From assembly GCF_000764305.2 (NCBI RefSeq), contig NW_025939693.1, positions 434,001 through 498,000 of the forward strand: a DNA stretch of 64,000 nt, read 5' to 3'. The notes beneath the pieces were generated by a model, which had not been told where the DNA came from, did not search any database, and was given only the letters and a program-made list of their open reading frames with translations. The first letter of the stretch is position 1. The number at the start of each line of letters is the position of its first letter. Source of the stretch: Hyalella azteca (lineage: Eukaryota > Arthropoda > Malacostraca > Amphipoda > Hyalellidae). Of the stretch, positions 33,052 through 43,775 are shown piece by piece. The position numbers were made by a program, and so were the translations under genes.

Positions 33052-36000
33052 CAGGCAATTGGGAAAAAATTACAATATGAAAAACATACGAAGGCGTTAA
33101 TCTTAAGTAACATCAACGCACCGCGATTAAAGAGACATTTACAGTATTATTTGATGCAGAGTCTAAAAAAATCGAATACCGCTTGTGTCTAATATGAAGA
33201 GAAGGAATCGTTTGATTGCAACCTCAAATATGGTGATCGAAAAAGGTAGCTAAATTTGCTCGAATGAAAAGATGTTACCGCGAGCGATGAGCATTCAAAA
33301 TGGTTTTATAAAGCATTAGAAAAGAGCCAATGAAAGCTCAGAGAACTGCTGAACAGTTCTCGAAGAAAAAATAGCGAATAAAAAATCTTCAGAGGCTCCC
33401 TTCAGTGGCGAACATAAGGTGGTAAGGGTAAATGTGGCGGCATGAGCTAACTCGCGATCATAAACTTCGATGGGAAAGTAATCAGGGAAGGCAAACAAGC
33501 GTTCGTTAGCCAGGCTCCAATCATTCCTCGCACAGCCTCGATGAGGCCTCACGGCATTCTTCAACGCGGCTCTAAAGAAAACGCTAAATGTTTCCGGCTA
33601 CTTTTCAACGGAACTTTCCTTAATGAAATTACAAGTTTTCCTGAAGTCGCCTCTAACTTTTTGTCACTTTCATAGATGACTTTCGAACGGTGGGAAAAGT
33701 GTCGACTATGGCATCAAAGCAAGATGCAAGTGCCAAGAGACGCGCGTCGTAAAAGCAAGAAATTAAGGAACATTAAAGACAGGCCTTGTGGGGGCTGCGA
33801 ACGAGGTGCTCGATCAGAGGGCTTCCTCTTAACATTGCGTTGAGATTTTGTTATTTAAATAACAAGATTTTAAAATACGATTGGAATAAAATTCGCCTAT
33901 CTCTGGGCTAATCTAATCAAATCAACACCGTGTTGAAGTGGTAAGAGATTAACACTGAAAGAAATCATAAAGATATATTACTTTCAAACCGCATTGCTTA
34001 CACCTAACGTTCACAATTATGAATATGAGAGTTTCACTGACGAACGCACTGTCCCTGTTCAGTGCACGCACGCACTAATCCGTCGTCCACGCAGCACTTC
34101 CCGTTCACGCGCCTTATATTCTTTAGATCATTCGCAAAATAATTAATTTTTTTATCATGTAGATATCTTATGCATATCATTCATTCGGCAAACACGAATT
34201 TGACGAGCAAATTGGTAGTGCGGTTCGTCAGAAGGCCTCACCACTCAGTTATTAAATGTAAACCAAAAATGTATCGGTAAAAATTCCATCCTGATAGATA
34301 AAATATTATATATTTCTAATTGAGTTGATGGGAAGGGTTCTTTGGTATTAAAATTATTATCAGTCCAATAAACTTCCCACCGCCCATGTTATTTAAACGA
34401 AACATACAATCGCTCATTGTTGCATATGAAAATCAACAAATGTGCCGGCACAGAGCTGTGCCAACCAACTATGCTGGAAAAAGCCCAGGTTCTGACAAGA
34501 CTTTAAAAACAACGAAGCGTCACAACTGCGCTCTTCACAAAAATAAAGGCAAACGAATGCGCTACAATGACGACTTTGTAGCAAGCTTTTTAAAATTCCC
34601 GCTGAAAGAGTCTCGCTGCAATTAGCTTATGAGCCACGCACAAAAAAGGCAGATCAAAGCTCCACTAAACTTTTACCAAACAATCTGCGCACTTCACCCC
34701 TAGAATTTTTTTGAACAAAAAATGTGAAAATTAGCAGAAGTTAGCAGTGAATTTTTGCCATAAGGTAAGTGGGCAAGTAAGCTGATTCTTTGAAACGAGT
34801 TAAATGTTTTCTGAAGGAGTTATCTGATGTCTCTGAAAGAGAAATTATACAAAATCGCGTCATATTTTTGGTCTCTATAAGCTTCAAGCCCTTGAAGAAA
34901 AACAAGATAAGATGAGATAATTTCACTTGGCAGTTTTAGATGCAGTAATAAGACAGTTTAGGTAGAGCATAACGCGATATCCGGTACCGCAGCAACGCAT
35001 TAATCATAATTCGTGACGCTTATGACGTCTCAAGCAGAGATTTGGACCCGTAAATGGCGGTCTTCAGGCTCATCAGCACCTGGATTAGCCTTGAGTGAAC
35101 AAGAGGGACGTAACATATGCTGCAACGACGACTTAATATTAACCTATCAAGGCTATTTAAAAAGTAAAATAATTGCCAAGTTCAAGTTTGTACAAATTAC
35201 ACACAATTTTAGAAGCAACGTAAAGCAGTTACGCAAAATAAACCTAGCATTTACAATTCAAATAATTTCGTTGATTTCGTATAAACGAATGATTAGATTA
35301 TCCCGGTATATCTATGGGACCACTATACATTTTTCAGTAATGGTTTACTAGCCGATTTACACATAAATGAGTTCAAATTATATTCCCAGACAACCTCCCA
35401 CTAAGCAATTTCACGGTCATTAATGCAAGTCCTTAAGTCGAACGCACAATAATAAGGTTAAGGCTGGACCCGCAATCGCAATAGTGGCCGCGAATAATGT
35501 CCTCAGTAGAAGCACATATTTATTCATAAGCACCCGCTACATTCTCGTGCAATGGAGGTAAATTAGCATTATTGTTTTGAAACTGCACAATAAAACCGCA
35601 GGTTATATAGCTAGAACTTCAAAATAAAGAAAGAATAAGCATAAGAAGCTGATGGCCGAAAATCGAGCTAAAGTTTCACGAAAATTTAGAACTAGCGTGT
35701 ACAATTTGAGCCTGAAAATTTTTTTCCATCATATTGAAAAGAATCCGTTGGTTTAAAAGATCAAGCCTGCAATAGGCGAGGCACTTGTATTTTATCAACG
35801 CATGAAATTACCGACTTATTGATAGAGCGATATTTTTATAATTTGCCTCAATATTTTAATTTAATGATTATATTTTAATGTTTAATCGAACAATAAATGA
35901 AATAGTTTTATACAATTTTATGAAATCTATATTTTTCTGAAGATTTCCATCAATTGCCAAATTTAATACTTAATAAAATGACGAATAAGTTATTTATTTA

Positions 36001-37080
36001 TCATATTGATCTAATCTATTTATTATTACACATTTGCATCATTTACTGTATTTAATATTAAATCAATAATGAATAACAAATTTCTAAGCAATATTCATTA
36101 AAGCTATATATTCTAACAGATCTTCAATACTTTCGGCACAGAAATGTTAAACGTCCGCTTACGGTATGCGTTGATACTTGGTCTCGTCGCAGCGACGCTA
36201 TATTAATTAAGTTCGCGTCTCTCTAATTGCCGCTTAGCAATGCAAGATAAAGGAGCGATAAAAGTATGACTATTTTTTTACACATAAACTTCCTTCCAAA
36301 ACTACAAGTGAGCAACTCAATTAAACTTTCATGTTTAACACTTATTTACAAGCGGTGAAAGAAAATTATTAAGGAATGTAAAAATTTTATGCGTTGGAAT
36401 CTTTTCAATGTTATAATTTTTTGTTGAAAATCTATCAAATAGAGTGAGCATTATGGCAGATGTTATTTGTAATTTAGTATTTGCTAGCTTTTGTTTCGTT
36501 CCTAATTCAATACTAACGTACGTAATGTGTAAAAATAATAAGAAAAAAAGGTTTCCTCATCCCTAATATCCCACCTGTAATTAATTATAGAATATTGAAA
36601 TTGCGTTTCATCAATACTGTAATAAACGGGTTCGGTCGCAAAAAATTAATTCCATAATAAATCGCAGTAGATGATAAACTTAAATCTATATACTCGTATA
36701 TGCTAGGAAATTTCTATTGCATTTCCAAGCTTGAAGCAAATCTCGATCTCATGCTTGGAGCCACAATATCAACACAACAAACTTTATGGAAATTGTGGAA
36801 GTTCCACAAAAGCTCCTCAGGGCAGCAAGATAACGAAGAAAATCGACGAAGAAAGGCGCTCCAGTTGATTGCTCGAGGCTGAAAGAGAAGATTTTTTACA
36901 GCTGGCTTGGGTGTAAATATCGATAGGTTTACCTTATTTCTAGGGGAGGCGGCGAACTGCTGTGCCAAGGCTCATTTGAAGTAAGGTTATGATGGCCTTT
37001 CATCAAGCGAGATAAGAGACTTGAGAACAAGAGTTAAATAAGTGATAAGAATCAAAAGCGATTGTAAAAAGTAAATTCTA
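33052..37080. other. Long intergenic stretch, no gene recognised
   Basis: AT-rich apart from a moderately GC-rich patch at 33310-33600, where an 82-codon minus frame has no motif. Scattered frames of 60-112 codons show no family signature. About 35820-36120 is extremely AT-rich. Confidence 0.35.
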
Positions 37081-37259
37081 TTTAGCGCATTTTTCATTTA
37101 TGGAAAAAATGCACTATTGTGCTCGCCATGTCCGTCCGTCCGTCCGTCCATCTGTCCGTCTGTCTGTCTGTCCGTCCGTCTGTCCGTGACCTCAAGTTTT
37201 CGTCGACGAGAAAATGCGCTCTCTGTCTCTCACTGCAGTGAGTACTGAGTTATATTTTT
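37081..37259 (+). repeat. Dispersed repeat family X, copy 2
   Basis: Plus-oriented. It begins TTTAGCGCATTTTTCATT, then TGCACTATTGTGCTCGCC, then a run of about 70 bases of GTCC/GTCT. Next come the near-palindrome TTTTCGTCGACGAGAAAA and the perfect palindrome CTCACTGCAGTGAG, ending GAGTTATATTTTT. The same order of blocks appears in all three copies, so the microsatellite is part of the element. Confidence 0.92.
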
Positions 37260-37965
37260 CAAATAAAAGACGCGCAAGTAAAATTACAAAACCAATAGAT
37301 TAACTGAAGGCTAATATACTAATATTAATAATGGCCTCGGTTAACAAAATGTAAATTATTTACTGCAAATAAATTGGGGAACAAAGGAAGGATAAAATGG
37401 CAGAAGGTAGCTGAAAGAAAGTTCACGTACCGGAACTACGTTTGCTTTTCACAGCTCTAAAAATATTATTAAGAAATATAACACTAATATGAAGATAATA
37501 ATCGAGCAATTCAGTCTTGGGCTGGATGGAATTACAAAAACACTCAAGAATCTAGAGAATTTAAGCATTCATTTGCATTGAATTTACTCGCGTCCGTGAA
37601 AGTTTCAACTAGGTGACTACCATCGAAGCGTTAGTTACAAAGGCTAGGTTTGGAAAACGATCCAAATAACATAACAAAATTATTATCGACCGAAATTCAG
37701 TATATCGCCTAAAAATGGTTTTAATTTTAGAACATTATGTTTTCATATCGATTAACGCCAAAATTTGAATTCAAATATCGTCGCGTTGAGGTCAAACGAA
37801 AGAATTCACTGGCGTATAGGACAATAATTTTCTCGTAGAAATTTCAATTTTTTAAGCCCGTTAACGCCTGACTCTGGAGCGGCAGGCCATCAAAAGTTTC
37901 TGACAGACTTCGAGTTACTTACTAACGAAAATCGATATAAAGGTAACCAATAAAATTCATCTTAC
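37260..37965. other. Probable intron 1 (start) of the Ser/Arg-rich gene, plus intergenic
   Basis: If the donor at 37965 is used, the sequence to the left of it is intronic on the minus strand and continues through family X copy 2 at least. No acceptor or second exon is recognisable in this window. Confidence 0.4.
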
Positions 37966-39169
37966 CTCTGTTTCCTGTCTCGGGAGCAGATATTCGAGAA
38001 GCGCTCGATGAATGTCTTCGGTAAATATCCAAGTGACTGTGATACGAAGTGGAAGAATCATTCCTCCGTCTGTGCTCCCTTTCAACAGCCTCCAACAGCG
38101 GAGAATCAACAGATGATTTCCAGGTGGACAAATCTGGGACGTAAGAGGATTTCCGCGACAGCGGCACATACTCCGATCTGGCGGAGGACAGTTTCCGCCG
38201 ATACTCGGGCGGGCCCGATACTGTGGCGGTCAATGTCTCCCGCTTCCGAGGATAATCAGCTAACGATTTTTTCCTGCCGAGCAAATTCTCTTCTTCGAAA
38301 GAGATCGATTGTAATGTCGGGTCTTTGGAAACTGAAATTCTCCGGTGAACTGGAGGAAGGTTGCTAAATGAAGCTCTGGGAGACGTGGGATAGTCGACTA
38401 ACGATGGTCTGTGTATCACTGGTGCACGAGAAACAAAAGAGGTTTCGGCAATCTCCTCTTCGGTAGAGTCATCTTCTGGTTGCACACAAGCCGAAGGTCT
38501 CCGATAGCCAATAGCTGAAGGAGTCAGAGATGGCCTCGGACTGCTGGAAGCTCTTCGTCTAGGAGCCGAGGAATCGAATGAACGTCTAGGACTTAGGTAA
38601 TATGGTTGGTCGATGGTAAGACGCTGATCCAATGACGTGTGTCTGTTGGAGGGAATTTTCTTGGAGTCAATGCAAGTGTCAGAAACAGCTAAAGCTTTTG
38701 AATTTTCGCGGGAATTTGTTACTGATAACAAATCAGAAGAAGCACGACTCGTAGTGGCGCTATCAAATGATCGTCTGTGAATAAAAGGAGACGGTTCTAC
38801 AGATAAAAAACTTTTCTGAGTTTTAGTGGATCCATTGGACACTCCGCCGAAGCTTCTAGTCGTTTCGGGACTCTCACTCGCGTCTATCTCGTCGACTTTA
38901 ATTTTTCCTGAGTTAGAATGCGATTTCGAAGAAACAGAGTTTGAAGATTTAGAAGATACCAAAGATGAGGATGATTTGGACTCTTCGAGGAAAGCTTTTT
39001 CTTCGAGCGCGGCTTGAGCAGCAAGAGAAGCTCGTCTGTTCCTAGCGGCGATGGCCGCGGCGTGCAGCCTTGCTACCGTGGAAGACCGACGAGATCCACG
39101 ACGGTTGGTGCGAGACAAAGTGCGTCTCGGGCTTGCCGAAGCTGCTCCTTGTGATGACGTCGACGACAT
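37966..39169 (-). CDS. First coding exon of an unidentified Ser/Arg-rich disordered protein
   Basis: This exon encodes 401 residues plus one base and ends at a consensus donor, CAGAG|GTAAGA (37965 downward). The open frame simply runs 14 codons into the intron. ATG 39169 is supported by an in-frame TGA two codons upstream. About a quarter of the residues are Ser. Basophilic-kinase sites of R-R-x-S/T type recur: RRTLS near 15, RRGS 23, RRSS 27, RRAS 45, then HRRS, PRRS, RRRAS, YRRPS, HRRIS and RRHSS. Residues 32-58 are Ala-rich and probably helical (ARLHAAAIAARNRR); the rest looks disordered. Codon use and GC exceed the surroundings and all six frames differ from the nearby repeats. I do not recognise the family. 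Cytoplasmic scaffold or channel N-terminus are guesses. Confidence 0.75.
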
Positions 39170-39290
39170 GAATCACGCTACCGGACACACGCACTAGACG
39201 TCACGTGGTCATGCACAGAACACTAGGTCACGTCAGCAGTCATCATGACGTCCAGGACGTGTTCCGTACACCGCTGAATGTCATCACGGA
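39170..39290 (-). promoter_or_regulatory. Candidate 5' UTR/promoter of the Ser/Arg-rich gene
   Basis: Directly upstream of ATG 39169 are GACGTC (39198-39203) overlapping the E-box CACGTG (39202-39207), a GTCACGTCAG near 39228, and a second GACGTC (39248-39253). Such clustered CRE/E-box-like words are typical of CpG-rich animal promoters. No TATA box or mapped start is evident, so this is inference from motif clustering. Confidence 0.35.
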
Positions 39291-41188
39291 TTTTCAACGT
39301 AATACAGATTGTTTACACAAGGTAGTCCCATATTGGAATATTATTGTGATGGGAAACATCACTGGTTAATAGGTACCACTGTGCTACACAAAACAGTTTG
39401 GAAATGTGTTGAAACTATGTCTATAAATGATGATGGTAATGGGCCGTTGGGTGAAATTCTGCATTTGGACCAGGTTTTCAATTGAAGCGTTTTAAATTTT
39501 TTGTCACCATAAAAAGCTGAACAATTCAGTCAATATACTTTAGCAACAATTTCTGTGCTTATCAGGAGGCTTTATGTTCAAATTGGCCATTATTTTGGAA
39601 GAAAGCACTTTCGTTTAGCGATTGTTTTCACAAATTTTATAGATACCGCATTACCTTTAGAAGCTGAATTGAAAAGAATTACACATTTGAATTTTAACTT
39701 TTGCTAATAAAAATTAAACCCCACATGAGATATTCAATGATTGATGACATTTGAATATGGGCATCTGTTGGCGCCTTTCTTTCACGCCAGCGTTGAGCCA
39801 AATTTTCCATGTCGATGCGAAGCATTGACAGACAACATACATGCAAGTCCATATTCATTTCATATCCATATTCATCTAAGCTTAAAATTACTGCATCATA
39901 AATACAGTTTTAATGTCTTCTGCTCTAATCCTAAAATCGAAGAATAAACACTGAGAAGCTGAATATAGGAGTAGAAGTATTGATTTTTACTATCAGTCGG
40001 CTCTTAAGTTTCAAAGAAAACACGGACTAATTTCGAACCAGTTCTTCCTATTTTCATTTTTCAATACAAAGTATATCACAGTAAATAAATCGTAACACAA
40101 ATTTTAGATATTAACACTGGCTGTAATTTAACTTCCCATGACGTGGCCTGTGAGCGGGTCAAACAATTACTTGCATTTTTCGGAACTTCAAAAAAGTATC
40201 AGCAGAAAAATCTGAAGGAAAAGACAAACATAAATCGTATCATTTAAAATAGGAATACATTCAACAATTCTAATTAATTTTTATGCAAAGTTCTTATTCT
40301 AAAGCTTAAGGTTGAGTTTGATACTTTCATAGGTTGAAAACGGAGACAACATGCTTTACATGATCGACGAGGAGTTCAAGGGTTTTCATTCTAAAGCTTA
40401 AGGTTGAGTTCGATACTTTCATATAGGCAAACCCCCTTTCAAAGCCCCACCTTGAAAAGTTTCCAGACTTTCCCACAGCTGACCAATTTGTACCATTTAA
40501 AGTATACTGAACATAAACAATTAATATTAGATGTAACTGCGAACTATTTATTTAAGTTGTGTGAAAGGACACAATTCTGCTTCGTAATTAATCAGTTCAC
40601 GGGATGTCAAACGAGAATTATTTTCATCTGTTAAAGGAAAGCAAAGGGGCAGCAGAAACCTTGTGTATCTGTTAAATAATTTTATTGAAACTTAAGAGTT
40701 AGAATAAATTAGAACAGAAATGAGTAAAACAGAAATGAGTAAGTGAGCAGACGGCATAATCCTTTCAAATTAAAAGATAAATCTTGGAATTCAGTAGTAG
40801 GAATACCTGTTTTTTCTAATATTACAGCGAGAACGCTTATCGTGTGCATATGGCCATTGCGTTAATTTTAAAAATAATCAGAACACGAATCAAATTTACC
40901 TTAAAAAGGATTAGCCATAATGGAACAACGTTGTTGGCTCAAGAACAGTGGAAACTCTGTCAGCCTCATTAAAATAGGATAATTTGGAATTTGTATGGAG
41001 CCTCATTAAAATTACACTCCGTTTCTCTGAAGACAAACTCATTAAAGGAGGCGAAAATATGGCTGGCCAGCTTTATGCAAGATCGCACTCGAGCTTGTAA
41101 TAATATGGTCTGAATTTTGTTTCGCGAGCCAAGCGAACGACGAGCCTGGCTCGTGTCGGGAAGTGGTTTTAGTGAAGTGCTGTGAGGG
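39291..41188. other. Intergenic with a small 92-bp spaced duplication
   Basis: TTCTAAAGCTTAAGGTTGAG plus about 15 further bases occurs at about 40297 and again at about 40389, 92 bases apart. Otherwise the sequence is AT-rich with short chance frames. Confidence 0.5.
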
Positions 41189-41637
41189 ACGCAAGTACGG
41201 CTAGGAGGTATACGAGTACGGCTGGGAGATATACGAGCATGGTTGGGAGATATACGAGCATGGTTGGGAAATATACGAGTACGGTTGGGAGGTATACGAG
41301 TACGGCTGGGAGATATACGAGCATGGTTGGGAAATATACGAGTACGGTTGGGAGGTATACGAGTACGGCAGGAGGTATACGAGTACGGCAGGAGGTATAC
41401 GAGTACGGCTGGAGGTATACGAGTACGTCTGGGAGATAGAAGAGCACGGGTGGGAAGTATACGAGTACGGCAGGAGGTATATGAGTACGGCTGGAGGTAT
41501 ACGAGCACGGTTGGGAAGTATACGAGTATGGCTGGAGGTATATGAGTACGGCTGGAGGTATACGAGCACGGCAGGAGGTATATGAGTACGGCTGGAGGTA
41601 TATGAGCACGGTTGGGAAGTATACGAGTACCGTTAAC
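41189..41637. repeat. Minisatellite, 20/21-bp unit, about 21 copies
   Basis: Units GGAGGTATACGAGTACGGCT (20 bp) and GAGATATACGAGCATGGTTGG (21 bp) are mixed in blocks. The length switch shifts frame between blocks. Frames on both strands remain open, giving false VLVYLPTVLVYFPTML-type hydrophobic proteins of up to 242 residues on the minus strand. Confidence 0.95.
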
Positions 41638-43160
41638 ACGTTCGTATACCTCCTCTATATACCAGGATCCTGGCAAAAATTTTGGCATAACGTACATGGC
41701 AGGAGCAAAGTCGCGAATGTGAACGTGGTGAAACTATCTTTTTTGTACCTTTAGAGCAATCCAAAAGCTTGAACTTTAAAAATCAAAGTTAAAATGAAAC
41801 CGGTAGGGTCATTCATCGAAATAGTTTGTTTCACCCTTAACATATTCCATTAAATATTACCCTTTTATTATTAACACTCTTCGTTATTTTCAATTCATTA
41901 TGACGGATGTCAAAAAAAAGCAACATGAATAAACTTGAGCCACCTCAAGGTGCTTCAATTGCTTTCATATTAGAATATCGATTAATAGACCAAAACTTTT
42001 ATAAAACGTAAAAAAATTCTAAATTCTAGACCCTTAGACTAATAAAAATTACGTCAAAAAATCCGGCATGTTCAATAGAGCACTGCATCGGGCACTATCA
42101 ATTTCTTCTATGATCGAAGACGGAGACTCTTGCATTCGAGACATCAACAAAAAGTGAATTTACTTCCATAGTCCATCCCACTACTCACAGAAATTTTAAA
42201 TAAGTAAAGGATTCCGAGCTCGATCTCAAACTTTGCTGTTTACCAATGCATGGCTTCAGAATTTATGTGAATAAGCAAACGCGTGTGTGCAGGAATGGAA
42301 GTGGCTTCGAGGCAGCATATCATTGTTACCAATAGCGATGATTGAGATGGAGTCACACTGATGGGCGATAAAGGCGAATGTCTGGCGACCTCATCACGAA
42401 GCTATGCCAGTAAACTGGACCCGCATTCGGGCATTCTGGACCATTCGCCGACGTAGGAAGCATACATTTGCAGTAGCCATGATGGCTGAGATGAAGAGAT
42501 ATGGTACACTTGATGACCGGTGAACGGTAGGGAAAGTCTGAGTTACGATATATTCGCATTTATCACGAAAACTTGACCAATTTTTACAGGATGCCGCGTA
42601 AATTGTATAGTCTTGAAATGCCCAGTGTCCTACGGAACAACTGAAATCTTGAAACGATTTTAAACCTACCGTCGGTTGAAAATATTTGATCAAAAGGCCA
42701 GTCTAGTTAAGAAAAATACAAGATTCGGCGACAGGCCTATTTTTCAATGCCGAAGATACTATACAATACTATACTAAATTAGCTCATTATTTATATGAAT
42801 AATCAAAACAAGCCTAATAATTTTTCAATTGTAAGACAACAATGAAAAGAGCTAAGATTATGGAGTTTTAGGCTGAATAGTTAGAAAAAATTATAATAAT
42901 TCAAAAACAACTTCAGGAAGTAAGCCTCAGTAAAAATTTCATGATTTATAATCAAGTTCGAATAGAATATATAAAGTATAATTTTAAATACGAACCTGAT
43001 GGTTCCGTATGATAGCGAGAATGCTCCAGAATAAAAACAATGATGCATGAATCAGGTAAGAGAGAAACGAAAGAAAAAAAAATTCCCGAATGAAGGTAGA
43101 GGTCCCAGAGAAAGGAAATTGTTCCCAGCAAGAACTGAGAGCATAAAATTTTCAACTTAC
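41638..43160. other. Intergenic or intronic, no exon recognised
   Basis: If the first-exon candidate at 43161-43336 is real, this is its first intron on the minus strand. Two overlapping minus frames at 42353-42693 (68 and 99 codons) lie in GC-balanced DNA. They contain no motif or convincing acceptor, and I leave them uncalled. Confidence 0.35.
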
Positions 43161-43336
43161 ATCAGTAACATCAGCATAGCAATAACTTGAGGAAAAGTTA
43201 GCTTGAACTTGTGGGACGAACCGGGCAATCTTGCAGCTGCAATAAATAGCTTGCGGAGATCTTGCAACGTCTGCAATGAGGTTCTCAATTGACGCAAGTT
43301 AGGCCAAAGGTGTACCATTTTATGCAAATGAGGCAT
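43161..43336 (-). CDS. Candidate first coding exon, unidentified, possibly membrane protein
   Basis: On the minus strand ATG 43336 opens 58 codons plus two bases, ending at a strong donor, CTGAT|GTAAGT (GT at 43160-43159). The peptide is LWPNLRQLRTSLQTLQDLRK (helical, Leu heptad-like), then FIAAARLPGS, then a basic stretch, then VIAMLMLL, which could be the start of a transmembrane segment continued in exon 2. It lies just downstream of a CpG-rich block at 43340-43470, as expected for a first exon. There is no in-frame stop close upstream to fix the start. Family unknown. Confidence 0.4.
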
Positions 43337-43470
43337 CGGCTCCAACCTCCAGAATCCACGCGCGCGTCCTGCTGATCACCTCGAGAAGTCAGAACGAGCG
43401 ATAGAATGCGCGCCAGATCGCGTACGGCTATGCGTGGGAGCGAGCGAACATCCGTACGGCCGTTTTCGAG
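43337..43470 (-). promoter_or_regulatory. CpG-rich island, candidate promoter
   Basis: Dense CpG (CGCGCGCGTCC, GCGCGCCAGATCGCGTACGG, CCGTACGGCCG) in a genome otherwise AT-rich. It is immediately 5' of the exon candidate on the minus strand. No core promoter element is identified with certainty. Confidence 0.35.
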
Positions 43471-43517
43471 TTGCAACGAAAAAAAAACAGGATAACAACG
43501 AGCGAACACACATATAA

Positions 43518-43775
43518 GAAGATAACAACTAGCACACTAGAATGAAATATGATAACAACTATCACACTAGAATGAAAGATGATAACAACTAACAGACTAG
43601 AATGAAAGATGATAAGAACTAGCACACTAGAATGAAAGATGATAACAACTAACAGACTAGAATGAAAGATGATAAGAACTAGCACACTAGAATGAAAGAT
43701 AACAACTAACACACTAGAATGAAAGATGATAAGAACTAGCCTACTATTATGAATAACGACAACTATCACACTGAC
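43518..43775. repeat. Minisatellite, 30-bp unit, about 8 copies
   Basis: The unit contains GATGATAACAACTAACACAC followed by TAGAATGAAA. AACAACTAACAG and AAGAACTAGCAC types alternate in the middle, giving a 60-bp dimer pattern. One unit near 43700 lacks three bases (GAT). The minus frame is open over it, giving a false hydrophobic protein with LVLIIFHSSV cycles. Confidence 0.93.

Noticed and set aside
40969..41697. 242-residue hydrophobic Tyr/Leu/Val/Pro-rich minus frame resembling a membrane protein
   Set aside because: Product of the 20/21-bp minisatellite; frame changes where unit length changes.
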